Assembly: GCA_010094045.1 (NCBI GenBank)
Contig: ML986589.1
Span: 379,974 to 443,973, forward strand
Length of the DNA: 64,000 nt
Direction of reading: 5' to 3'
DNA from: Lojkania enalia
Lineage: Eukaryota > Ascomycota > Dothideomycetes > Pleosporales
Made by a program: the position numbers and the translations under genes. Each line of letters starts with the position of its first letter. The first letter of the stretch is position 1. Of the stretch, positions 10,388-21,588 are shown in pieces. Below the pieces are notes generated by a model that was not told the origin of the DNA, made no database searches, and saw only the letters and a list, made by a program, of their open reading frames with translations.

Positions 10388-12671
10388 ATGACGAGATTTC
10401 TGGGCCTCCGAGGGACACGCCTAGCATCCTTGATCAATGCAATTTGTGGGTTATGCTTTTTGTAAGGTTCGAACAAAACAAACACACTCAATGGTGGACT
10501 AATGCGTTCGTATAGGTGTTTTGGATACGCGCAAGGAGTATTGGGGGGTCTATTGACAGTGCCTGCATTCCTTGATAGATTTCCTCAGGTTAATACCATT
10601 AACAATGACTCCTTGAACAATGCGAGACTACAAGGTGAGGGCGGAAGACGTAGATTCGATAGTGCAAGTATTGATTTAGTCTAGGAATTACTGTGGGCAC
10701 ATGGAACCTCGGCTGCTTCGCGTCTGCTATCATAGCAGTCTTCATCGGAGACACAATTGGACGCAGAAAACAGCTTATCCTGGGCCTCAGTATATGGATC
10801 ATTGGAGAGATTATACAGTCTTCCTCCTACAGCTTTGGTCAATTTATTGCGGGAAGGTTCATTGCTGGCTTTGGTATGCATTTTTCCTAATCTAGGATGA
10901 AATCTAATCAGTGTGGACAGGCAATGGTTTTAACACGGCTACCGTTCCCGCGTACCAAGCCGAGTGTGTAAAGTCACATCGCAAAGGGTCCATTTTGATG
11001 ATTTCGGCGGGGGCTTTCGTAGCACTAGGTTATGCACTCTCATACTGGTTGACATTTGCTTTTGCCTATGCTAACAACTCGTCGGCGGCCTGGCGTGTTC
11101 CGATTGCATTCCAAATCGTCTTCGCCCTCATCCCGCTATCCCTGATCCTTTCCCTGCCGGAGTCGCCTCGCTGGCTGATACTGACTGGCCGGGAGCAGGA
11201 AGCGCTGACGGTCCTTGCTGTGCTCAACAATGAACCCGAGGATAGCGCCGAGATACGAAACGAGTTTTTGCAGATTAAAGATGCCATTCTCATGATGAGT
11301 CAGGGGAGCACGAGCTCAATGGCTAGCAACAAGGAGAGGCGGAGCCTACACCGGGCGGTTTTGGGGTACTTTGTCCAGGTCTTCCAGCAAATGTCCGGTA
11401 TCGGTCTCTTCCTCCAATACTTTGCCCTTATCTTCTACATGCAAACATCCTACACTGGCTGGCTTGCTCGCCTTCTTGCGGGCTGTGCAACTACAGCATA
11501 CTTCCTGGCTTCATTCATTGCTGTCATCGGCATTGATCGATTTTGGGGAAGACGAAGTCTGATGATGTTTGGTGCTGCTGGAATGTGTCTTTGCATGGTG
11601 CTGCTAACAATCTTGGTGTATTTTTGGAGAATACACGGAGTAAATGGGACGGAAATTGCAGCCACTGTCTTCCTTTTTGGGTTTCCCATGTTCTTCGCGA
11701 TAGGATGGCAAGGCATGGCGTGGCTCTATCAAGTGGAGATTGTGCCATTGCGAATTAGAGGCCCGTCAAATGCACTGAGCACAAGCGCGAACTGGCTTTT
11801 CAACTTTGTGTATGGCATAGCTTCCTCTATTATTCACGAAACAAGCTGACACATGCTCAGCGTCGTTTTAATTGCCCCCATAGCCTTCCGCAACATCGGC
11901 TACCGGACGTACATAATTTTTGCCTGCATCAATTTCACAATTGTCCCAATAATATACTTTTTCTACCCGGAAACCGCCTATCGCTCCCTCGAAGAAGTCG
12001 ACGTCCTCTTTTACCTCGCCAACGAGTCTGACGGCAATCCCTGGCTCAACGTCGTAAAGATTGCACAAAGGGAACCGCTCTGGTTTGGCCGCAAGGGCGA
12101 TATTCCCTTCGACTACGAAAATTCATTCTGGCATCAGCACTTCACTAGCAGCGGGCCAACGCTTGGAAAAAAGACCAACGAAACGCCTGACAGTAGACAA
12201 ACCGCAAATTACTCAGTCTCCAGCCCCAGCAACTCCAGACCTTCATCTGATGGTAACAGAAAGCCCCTGAGAAAAGATCTAGGCGAGCACCTCGATGATC
12301 AGAACCTGGCTTATGGGATGCCAAATCCGCCCTTCCTTCGTGAGAGACAGGAATCCACGCACTCAGCGAGGAGCAAAAGTAACTACTCGGCTCACTCAGA
12401 TTCTAATTGGCGGCAAAGCGACATGACCCCCCCACCGCTACGTCTTAGTGTGCGGTATAGTGATAGTGCCGCTATGAGTCACGACGCGCAGGACCTCTTC
12501 GGGTCTGGGCCGGGAATTGTCAGGACGGAGAGTGGCCACGAGACTTACTTACCAGATGGGTTACCCTATGTAGGATTTGAGGAGCAGCGGAGGTCGAGGC
12601 AACGAAATTCGCCAAATGGTGACGGCGTGAGCAGACGGTTTTCACCGAGAGAAGCGGGGAGAGGTGGGTAG
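10388..12671 (+). CDS. MFS sugar porter with long cytoplasmic tail
   Basis: Five exons, 10388-10461, 10516-10634, 10685-10873, 10921-11809 and 11861-12671, give 693 residues. Phases fit throughout. The last intron contains a TGA at 11847-11849 that looks like a nonsense codon but lies in the branch sequence GCTGAC just before the acceptor. Sugar-porter signatures are present: GDTIGRRK after TM2, GRFIAGFGNGFNT in TM4, LPESPRWL in the central loop, QQMSGIG in TM7 and PETAYRSLEEVD after TM12. About 190 residues after TM12 form a Ser/Asn/Arg-rich tail, longer than in most porters and likely a regulatory or turnover region. It should act at the plasma membrane as a proton-coupled hexose or polyol importer; the substrate cannot be read from sequence. 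The start follows from the short first exon MTRFLGLRG. Confidence 0.9.
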
Positions 12672-12847
12672 ACTGGGAAAATTTTGATGAGTAGACCAGC
12701 AAATAGTGAAAGGTGTTTCATCGGCGGTTAGGTTGGAGGACCACTACACGCTGGATGATTAAGTTATAATTAATGATTTTTTTGTGACGTCGCACTCAGT
12801 AGACTTACAGACAGATTAATAAATTGGCGCTGGCGTATCATATTCTT

Positions 12848-13693
12848 TCAACCTTCATAGGTATCTGAATCTGAGAAGTCATCTACCTCAGTCCAAATAG
12901 AAGAAGCTATCGAAATAATATCCCAATCAGCCTCAACTAAGCTCTCTACTCTGCTTCGTTCATCTAGCCGCTCCTTTGCCCAAAGCTTGAAAGCGACCGG
13001 GTTCCGGGGTGCAATATCAATTTCCACACCAGAGTCACCATCTCCATAAGCATGCTCTTCAAACTCCCCACCCCTCCTCTCCAAATCACTATCTACGTCA
13101 GCCTCGCTCTCCATACTAGCATATCCCTCGTCCACTCTCTCTTCTAAAGGATATCCTCCATACGCTCCCACCTCCTCGACCCAACACTCCGAACCCCAAT
13201 CCCATGAATCCCCCTCCATAGCACAACATACCATATGATCAGAAAACTTATCCTGATCCCGAACCTCTTCCCGCCAGTCCACCTCCCTCATCTCCCTTTC
13301 CATCTCCCTCTTCCCCTGTCGCCGCCTCTCCCACTTCGGAAGCTCCTTCTTCACGCGTGAGTTCGAGCGAGTAGGATACGGGAGTCCCCATGCAGCTTCT
13401 TCATAAGCTTGCCGTTTTGTGAATTTGTGGATGGGGGCGCTGGACAGGTCGGCGGGGAAGTAGGTCCAGAAGTGCTGGCAGGATGTGTCTGAGGCACAAG
13501 TAGAGCAGATAGGGAGGTAGTGTGATTGTTGGGCTGGATGGGAGGGCAAGTCGGCGGGGGAGAGGTGCGTGAAGTTTGTGTATTTCTTGCGGTGGGCGAG
13601 GGTGCGGTTTCGGGCGTGGCGGGCAGAGCGCAGGTCTGAGAAGGGGTGTGTGGATGTGCGGCCAGCGTGATTCATTCTAGATTCGGTGGCCAT
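12848..13693 (-). CDS. hypothetical charged protein, single exon
   Basis: An uninterrupted 281-residue frame begins at a proper ATG (13693-13691). I do not recognise a family. The first 50 residues are basic (Arg/His-rich). A Cys cluster, CSTCASDTSC, lies near residue 63. A strongly charged helix with KWERRRQGKREMEREMRE follows near 121-140. The last 120 residues are acidic and end in VDDFSDSDTYEG. There is no signal peptide or membrane segment. It is convergent with the sugar porter (176 bases between stops) and divergent from the ALDH gene. The length, clean start and lack of stops support a real gene; the function is unknown. Confidence 0.6.
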   Translation of the reverse strand: MATESRMNHAGRTSTHPFSDLRSARHARNRTLAHRKKYTNFTHLSPADLPSHPAQQSHYLPICSTCASDTSCQHFWTYFPADLSSAPIHKFTKRQAYEEAAWGLPYPTRSNSRVKKELPKWERRRQGKREMEREMREVDWREEVRDQDKFSDHMVCCAMEGDSWDWGSECWVEEVGAYGGYPLEERVDEGYASMESEADVDSDLERRGGEFEEHAYGDGDSGVEIDIAPRNPVAFKLWAKERLDERSRVESLVEADWDIISIASSIWTEVDDFSDSDTYEG

Positions 13694-14320
13694 CTAGAGA
13701 GGAACTGGATGGGTATGAGATATCAATAATGGGTAATGTAATGTATGATGTTTATAGTTCACTGAGTTAAGAGGACTAGAGCCGGATTGTTGATGTGATA
13801 GCTGGGCTGGTGTGAATTGCGGAATGTTAGTAGAGATCAAGGGATATATGTACTCGTGTCGGGCGAGAGAACAGGTATGACTATAATGCGTCATTGCTCG
13901 ACCAAGGACACACTGTCTCGGTTACTGGCCTCATGGCGGAGGATAAGGAGGGCTGAAGGCGGAGCGAAGGGCGGAGTTCTCTGAGATATGATGTGGCTTT
14001 GTCGTGATGTGGCTGAACTTTTGCCATACACCTAGGTTCCCGAGCTTCTCCCGAAGTCATCAAGCATCCCAACTGCCGACCATAGCTTGCACGAAAGGGC
14101 TCACCCGCCGGATTGGTGCCTTTAAGGTTTGATTAGACAAGAAATGGTGCTCCAATTATGGCGCCACCTTCGCCTTCGCTAGTATATTGCCGATGTCTAG
14201 GATACTTTGCGCCGATAACGTGACCACGTAGCACTTCGTGTAGACATCCAGCATCTCGGATAACCCCATTTCATCTCATTCCACGTGTTATCTAAAGTTA
14301 TAAAGACCATTGCGGCTGCC
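13694..14320. promoter_or_regulatory. divergent promoter, hypothetical protein / ALDH
   Basis: This 627-base region lies between two start codons on opposite strands. A CACGTG at 14282-14287 sits 34 bases upstream of the ALDH ATG. No other gene is visible. Confidence 0.5.
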
Positions 14321-15751
14321 ATGTCTGACCTAAGACTAGAACCTGTTCCCCTCTGGATCAACGGCAAATCTCTCCCCACATCAAACTGCACCGTCTTCCC
14401 AGTAACGCAGTCTGCAACCTCCAAAACCGTGCACCACGCCGTATCTGCCTCAATTTCAGACGCCATCTACGCCGCCGAATCCTCCAAGGAAGCCTTTCAA
14501 TCATGGAAACGTGTCCCGCACACTACACGCCGCGATCTCATCCTGCGCGTCGCCGCATACTACGACGCGAACGCTGACGCCTTCATCTCGCACCAAGTCA
14601 GCGAAACATCATGCACTGAAGCCTGGGCCCGTCAAAATATCGACCTGGCAATTCGCTACCTCAAGGAGATTGCGGCATGTATTTCCAGCGTGACAGGCGT
14701 GATACCGCAGATAGAGAAGCCTAATACGATGGGCTTTGTGTTCAAAGAGCCCATTGGACCTATCCTGTGCATAGCGCCCTGGAACGCGGCGCTCATTCTT
14801 GCGACAAGGGGAATTGCGAGTGCGATTGCGACGGGGTGTACTGTGGTTTTTAAGGCCTCTGAGTTATGTCCTAGGACGCATTTTGCAATTACCCAGGCCT
14901 TTACTGAAGCGGGTGCGCCGCTAGGTGTGCTGAATCAGATTCAGGTGAGGAGAGAGGATGCGGCGGAGGTTACCGAGACATTGATAGCGCATGAAGCGGT
15001 CAGGAAGGTAGAGTTTATTGGGTCGGCGGCCGTCGGAAAGATCATTGGGCAGGTGGCGGCCAAGTATTTGAAGCCCGTGTTGATGGAGCTGGGAGGCAAG
15101 TGCCCAGCGATTGTGCTGGATGATGCGGATTTAGAGGAGGCGGCGAAGATGTGTGCGCTAGGTGCCGTACTTCATCATGGACAGATATGCTTTTCAACCG
15201 AGCGTATTATTGTGCACGAAAAGGTTGCTGAGAAGTTTCAGGGCCTGATTGTTAACGAGATGAAGGGTATGGCTGATCATGCTGGGACTGCAGTTGCAAA
15301 AAGTATAGCTCAGCACGCACAGGACGTGCTCAAGGACTCGGCAACGAAGGGTGACACAATTCTAACTGGAGGTGTCGCCTACCATAAACCGCTTTCCCTC
15401 CAACCTACAATCATTCTAAACCCGAAGGACTCACGGATTGTCGACGAAGAAACTTTCGGGCCATCAGCTTCTCTCTACGTTGTGCCCTCCGATGCGGCTG
15501 CCATCGAGCTGGCTAATCGCTCAGCTTACGGTCTGAATGCTACTATATGGAGTACAAACATGGAGCGAACGTTGAAGATAGCGAGAGAGCTCGAGTATGG
15601 CCAAGTCCATGCAAATAGTATTAGCGTGTACACCAGTCCTACAGGATCGCAAGGCGGTGTGAAAAGTAGCGGGTTTGGCAGGCAGAATGCGAAATGGGGG
15701 CTTGAAGCATTTGTCGTAGATAAATTCGTTAGTTGGCACGGGAAGGCATGA
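14321..15751 (+). CDS. NAD(P)+ aldehyde dehydrogenase, salicylaldehyde/vanillin dehydrogenase-like
   Basis: An intronless gene of 476 residues. Upstream in-frame sequence back to 14285 begins at a GTG, so the ATG at 14321 in a good context (GCCATGT) is chosen. ALDH features appear in order: Rossmann-entry IGPILCIAPWNAAL, KASELCP, GSAAVGKIIGQ, catalytic base region LMELGGKCPAIVL (Glu in ELGGK), nucleophile Cys in HHGQICFSTERIIV, and the EETFGPSASLYV and SSGFGRQNAKWGLEAF closing motifs. The HHGQICFSTER form and the conserved EVTETLIAHEAVRK region point to the aromatic aldehyde subfamily. It probably oxidises an aromatic or aliphatic aldehyde to the acid in the cytosol. The exact substrate is inference. 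Confidence 0.92.
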   Translation: MSDLRLEPVPLWINGKSLPTSNCTVFPVTQSATSKTVHHAVSASISDAIYAAESSKEAFQSWKRVPHTTRRDLILRVAAYYDANADAFISHQVSETSCTEAWARQNIDLAIRYLKEIAACISSVTGVIPQIEKPNTMGFVFKEPIGPILCIAPWNAALILATRGIASAIATGCTVVFKASELCPRTHFAITQAFTEAGAPLGVLNQIQVRREDAAEVTETLIAHEAVRKVEFIGSAAVGKIIGQVAAKYLKPVLMELGGKCPAIVLDDADLEEAAKMCALGAVLHHGQICFSTERIIVHEKVAEKFQGLIVNEMKGMADHAGTAVAKSIAQHAQDVLKDSATKGDTILTGGVAYHKPLSLQPTIILNPKDSRIVDEETFGPSASLYVVPSDAAAIELANRSAYGLNATIWSTNMERTLKIARELEYGQVHANSISVYTSPTGSQGGVKSSGFGRQNAKWGLEAFVVDKFVSWHGKA

Positions 15752-18700
15752 GGGCTGTGCCACGAATTCTCAGTGTCAGTGTTCGATGGGTATGTGACTC
15801 TTTATAGTGCTAGCTAAGCTGATCTTTTATTGATCAACACTCACTGGGGTCTCTTCACCTAGTCCTATATCATTCCATATACGCATGGCGCACTTGTCAC
15901 ATACTTTCTTAACGTGGTAAGGTAAGTCCAAGAACTCCAGTATCCTAGGAGAGGGGTTAAGTTGCACATGTACAGGTTAATCCCTCCAAATTAGCTAGAC
16001 TCTTTCACGAGTACTCAACTACCCTGAAAGCTTGAAAAAATAAAAAATAAAAAAATAATTTTTCCTTCCGTACCATTCATCTATATTCTCAATCTAATTT
16101 CTTCCAATCCGAAACTTGCTATGTTGTTAGCCTATGGAGCCACGCTACAATCTTCATCTAGAAGCTCGCAAGCTAGAATAACGAAAAATGTTGTGACAGG
16201 TTCCGAAGTCTAGAGTTAGGTCGCCCGCCACTGGAATGGCCCAGATTCTTCGCAAAACTGATACGGATTCCGAAGGAGACAAGGGGGCTGTACTATTTGC
16301 GCCCAACTAGCAGCCTTCTTTCAGAGCCACAATACCTTAAGTAGGCTGAGAAACTATGCTTGATTTTCGGCTCTAGTGGATACTGTGATGCGGGCATAGA
16401 TCTCTATTGTTATGATTCTGAGAAGAACTATATCCAATGGTCTTTATCGTTTGGGAAGGAGCTTCCGGTTCCTAAGGCAAATTTTGAATTACCGAAATGC
16501 TAGCTAAGCGCCTGTCATTCACACCACACACTAACATGTGGAAAGAATTCCAACCTATTCACTTCACTCAGGGTCATTGCCTGTAGATCGAGGCAGGTGA
16601 TATTCATCCTCCAGGTCATCCATGTCGCTTTAAGTTATTGCTGGGGAAACAATTCTCCGCAAGACTAGCAAGACTAATTCAAGTAGGGATATATACCTGC
16701 TCAAATGCCCCGCTCAATAGAGGACATAGTTCTTGGGGCCGCTATCATTGGGATACCATATCGTAGAGTTGATAGATATTGCATTAAGTAGGGCGACCGA
16801 GAGGAAATGCAAGAGCTTATCAGCAATATAGATGGGATTTACCATGGAATAGAGGTTAATATCGTTGCTTCTGAAGGACTCGATCCTGGTTATGGCCTCT
16901 CTAGAATTTCTAGGCAACCTTACCCTATACATTTACTGTTATGGGGATTTTGGCTAGTCTGCTGAGCTGTATTAGATATCGACGTACGATATCACGGTCG
17001 ATATCGCGCTGTATATCACGCTGGATATTAGCTGATATACCCCTTTTTCAGGTACATAAATACGGCCCGCTGGCCATCTTCAATCAACCAGTTCAGCTCC
17101 TCATCTCCCTCCCTGAGACAAGATTCGCCTCTCACCACATTTACAGTTTAACTTTAGCGCATGGAACGTTTCACTAACATGGGGAAGCAACATACATCAG
17201 TCTAAATGGGCGGCCCGAGCTTGGGCCTATCAAGGAATGCTTCTCTCACGCCGTCACCTTACCTTTACGCAAGATCGAATGTATTTCCAATATAAGGGAT
17301 GAGTTGTATTGTAGCAAGACTTAAATTTGAATTTTTGTTCCAGTCCAGACCCCCAAGCTATAGTGTTTTCTAGAATTCGGAATTGCGAATGGGGTCCACA
17401 ATCTCTACTACCGCACTAGAGAGTATTTCTCAAGATAACTATCGTTCGAACCAGATTACCCCGATGAATTTGCTAGGGTTTTCACTGATTTTTAAGAATC
17501 AGAATATTTAGATTAAAGGGCATACCATTTCTGGGGTGTGCTGTTCTTTATTGATAGAAATGGAGGTAGGATCGAACAAGAATCATTCGCGCAGGGGCTA
17601 GCGTGGAGGGTCTAAAAAAAAAAGACGGTAGAAAAGTGAGATTCATAGAATACTACTCAACATAGCCTGCTTGGTTCCGGGCCGCACTACAAGACGGAAT
17701 TATCAACTCCGTTGGAACCATGAACGCCATATTAAAGTCTATACTGGCAACCGCCAGATGATCTTCTCTTCCAGGCTTTCTGGCGAGCGTCTGTCGTTGG
17801 AAGAATATGTTCATCGAATGAGCAATAACACAAAATTCGTTCCTCATGCGAACATTACAGCCTAGAAAATGAAGGCTGTATATATCAAACCGAATTTTAA
17901 GCGATGCACAGGGCTCTATGATTAAGGCGGCGTCAGAAAATCCCGCACTGCTTATGCTTACTCGGATAACCATGCTTGATGTCAGATGGAAAGAGCCTTT
18001 ACCTTTTCACGTAGAGAATTCTACGTCAGGGGCATACTCGAGGTAGAAAACGTTCTTGCCATTGTACTTGGAACGAACGGTTTGGACCCCCAAAATAATC
18101 AAGCTCAGAGCCAAGGGAATTCCCATCCGCTTTTCGGAACAATAATGTCCCCAAACGTTGAAATAGCGAACGTTTCAATGTGCCTTGTGATAGACTAGGA
18201 CAATGGGGGCTTTAGAGGCCTTGAGATTATTGTGGCGCATTCAAGACGATGGATTGACGCTCAGCTTTCAGAGTCCGGCAATTGTGCTAATTAGCTTCCG
18301 ATTGATGACCACTACGAAGACAAATGGGAGAAACAAGCAATTAGACTCGTACGATATTGGATTGGGAGTGCCTTTCTAGTCCGCACCTGGCAGGAGTTCT
18401 TGACGAGTGTCACATGAACACACTATCACAAGAATTCTATTCCATTTTGGCGGGCGAGAGTTCCGAAGGCAGCGAGCAACAGATAATGATATCATTTCTG
18501 TTATATGCTACGTTGATCCACTTTCTACCGCCAAGAAAACCAAGAATTCTTTAAAAGAATGCTTGGTATTAGGTCAGCTTGGAACCTTGGATTGTTCCAG
18601 GTCAATTAATGAAAATGGCCGAATCATTTCCTACAGGGCGCTATAGGCTTCTATGCATTCGCTTGAACAGAGACAAAACTATTTACGATATAGTTTTAGT

Positions 18701-19695
18701 TATCATTATCTGCCTTGCCAGATGTTTGAAATATTAGACGAAGAATCAGCGGTGAGAAGAGTGGCTGCGCGATCGGGCAATGGGAGGTCGACCTTAGGCA
18801 TTCTAGGCTGGATACATCGTTCTTTTGTCCACTTTTGGGGCCGCATCACACCTTTTCCCCCTCTCCCCCAAAAAAAAAAAATTATTTCAGTGAAAATTCT
18901 CAAATCTTTACAGTCCAAGACCTGGCGCCGTTCTGAACGTGGCCCCATATTACATATATGAAGCTGCTATAGCTCGCTAGGAATAACACCCGTAGAGACT
19001 ATAGAGGAGGACAAAAGGGGTGTTTCTGTATGTAAAGTCGTGAACAAAAAGAATATTGGGGACCATGATGTCCTCTGAATTCGGATGTCCAAAAAAGGAA
19101 GTCGAATTGCAGGGATTGTAGGCAGCAACCCCGTGTGTGGCAGTGCATGACCGATCGAGGGTGCACATGTATTCTTTGAGAAGAACTTGGCAACCTAGAA
19201 GGAACAATACGAAGACAGCCTCGTAACTCTCTAAAGCAACGAAGGAAACGATTATTTACCTCTGGCAGAGAGGACTTGTTGCAATGGAATACCTTGCGAA
19301 GTATATACCTGCTTGAGCATTCTAATTTTAACAATTGAGATTCTTGTCTTTGTTGCTCTTCCCTTTCCGTTTGTTAATAGCCTACTCCTAATTCTTACTC
19401 AACTGGAACTACTACCAAATTGAACACAATTTTTCCAATGGGAGACTTAGAATGTTAAGCATGATTTTGTGCCTGGCTAGGCGACCGCCAATATGTGGCG
19501 TCTAACCCATGTCTGCTTGTGGCGCAGTCCGCCATAGAAAGCCTTGTGTACGCCTTTTTCGTCTGTTGTCCTCAATATTTAAGAGGAACCATTATTTTCA
19601 TCATCATCATCTAAAGCTTCTTCGTTATTGCAGTTTCTGTACTTACCTCTTCCCACGACTTCTCATCAATTCTACGGAGCAACTGCGATTGAAAG
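15752..19695. other. gene-poor region, 3.9 kb
   Basis: I find no intact gene. The stretch is AT-leaning, with A/T runs (for example near 16030 and 18870) and an ATATC-rich repeat at 16976-17040. Between about 17650 and 18650 the plus strand has several 60-70 residue frames that could be pieces of one decayed coding region. They do not join by plausible splicing, and I do not recognise the product. Confidence 0.45.
16976..17040. repeat. imperfect ~12-bp tandem repeat, ATATC-based
   Basis: Units begin ATATCGACGTACG, ATATCACGGTCG, ATATCGCGCTGT, ATATCACGCTGG, then decay to ATATTAGCTG and ATATACC. Spacing is 13, 12, 12, 12 and 10 bases. Several copies make the palindrome GATATC. Confidence 0.75.
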
Positions 19696-21419
19696 ATGGC
19701 GGATAACAATACCCAAGCCAATATTCTTGCGTTAGGGGATGATATTCATCATATTATAGCAACTGAGCTTCTCGAAACCACACCGTCCTCTCTTCTGTCT
19801 TTGGCTCAAGTGTCCCGCCCTCTTGGAGCACTGGCGACTCCGTACATCTACCGAGAGTTGGTGTTGTCTGGCAATTCGGAGGCAAACAATCTACTTATAA
19901 ACCGATTGCGAAGTGACGGCGGTGATGTGGCAAGACATGTCCGACATCTTGCCATTGAAGAGATGCTTTCTCCCAAGGCATTGGAAGAAGTCCTCGACAA
20001 AACGGTCAATTTGAGGACTCTTAGGTTAGTCCCCGTCCGATCCTTATAGACCGAACCTATCCTAAAGCCAGCAGCTGGGACACTGCCACAAAAATGCCTG
20101 AATCGATTCTACAGAAACTACAAAATACCTGGCCGGACCTGAAAATATCCGTTTGCAATCATAAGCGCGCACATTCTGAATCAATTGAGCGAGATATGGA
20201 CGAACCTTTACTGACTTCACCTCAACTGGAGTCCCTAGATTATTCTATCTACATTAAGGGTTATAATTATAGCTATATGCCACAGCAACCTATGCCTTCT
20301 GAGTGGCGCCAGTTTTCTCGTATCATTCAATCATCTAAAAACTTAAAGCGTCTACGGATTGAACTGCAGCCGAGCCGGGTATACGAATACGGCAAGGGAA
20401 GTTGGGATATTCGAACTTTCTCCGATAATGACGTATCTATGCCGCAATTCGTGATCGATTCCAAGACGAGCTTTCCGCCTTTGGAGGAGCTGACCATTTC
20501 GAATAGGAGCTTCTGTGCTAATTACGAGTTCGACGCCGAGCATTGCAAGTCGCTGAGAACATGTATAGATTGGTCCAAGATGAGGAAGCTCGATGTTGGG
20601 TCTAGCTACCCTGTCCATCTATTTAGAGAGCTCATTGGCTTGACTCCAAACCTAACATCGCTTCGTTTCGGCTTTACCTTCGGGGAGTTAGATGACTGGG
20701 CTGCTGTTAAGTTCATCCAATCTCTAAATCGCCTGGAAACTCTCGACATTGCAAATGTCCAGGAACATGCGGATGGAATTTGGCCCGCCATTGTAACACA
20801 TAGGAATACCCTGAAGATTTTGGTTATCCGCCCTACCGTCTCGCGTCACTGCTACCCCATATATCCTGACATTTCATTGTTGCGCGGGATTATCGAAGAT
20901 TGCCCTAATCTCGAAAACTTTGGCTACGATGTCCCCTTCGAACAAGTCCCCTTCGATCCCGCTGAAGATGGGGATATGAAGGGACGAGAGCCCGTAGCAA
21001 TCGAAACTACTACGACATTTCGTCACCCCAAGCTCCTGAATAACCGGCCCTCTGAAGAACACATAACCCTCCTATCCGAACTCGGTCTCGACACCCTTGA
21101 ACTGTTCCTCCACATCCCCGGGGGCGCCTCCAGTTTTTGCGATGCTTATATCCCGGATGCAATGGGTACCAAGCCAATTACCCCACTTAAGATTGAAACA
21201 TCGAAGAAGACGGCAATCGAGATCGCACAGAGGCTATCTAAAAAGAAACTCTTAAAGGAGCTGAGGATTTGGATTTCTAGGACTGGTTACGAGGACCGGG
21301 CACAATCATATCTCGTGCATGCTAACATGAAGTTGACGAGGAAGGAAATAGGAGGCGAGGGGGAGGACGCGTGGGATATTTCGGGCGACTATTCATGGAA
21401 AGGAGAAGCAGGGTGGTAG
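19696..21419 (+). CDS. F-box/LRR-like fungal protein
   Basis: Two exons, 19696-20024 and 20072-21419, yield 558 residues. The intron is 47 bases with donor GTTAGT and acceptor CCAG; it joins NLRTL to SSWDTATKMPE. Residues 10-55 resemble an F-box (LGDDIHHIIATELL, then LLSLAQVSRPLGALATPYIY). Leucine-rich segments follow, for example LTSLRFGFTF and LETLDIANVQEHADGIWP, suggesting an irregular LRR solenoid. Proteins of this kind often act as substrate receptors of SCF ubiquitin ligases (family knowledge), but large families in fungi remain uncharacterised. There is no signal peptide. The gene stands between a gene-poor stretch and the DHA1 transporter on the opposite strand. Confidence 0.75.
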
Positions 21420-21588
21420 ATGTCATGTCACAAAGACGTGGGCGCATTTCGGTGAGATTTCGAAAGTATAGATTTTATTAGAATATCTAGCTCAATTGTT
21501 TGTACCCAAGAATACGTATGTATTACCGCCTGTTGATATTGAACGCCACCCAATGCTCTCTATTTGGTTAATCACGTGTACGAGAACA

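Noticed and set aside
11847..11849. nonsense mutation making the sugar porter a pseudogene
   Set aside because: The TGA lies in an intron with correct donor, branch and acceptor, and phase is restored.
14285..14320. upstream start for the ALDH gene
   Set aside because: The codon is GTG; the next in-frame ATG at 14321 has a good context and agrees with family length.
17440..17480. tRNA-like B box around CGTTCGAACC
   Set aside because: No matching A box or cloverleaf can be drawn around it; no tRNA is called in the window.
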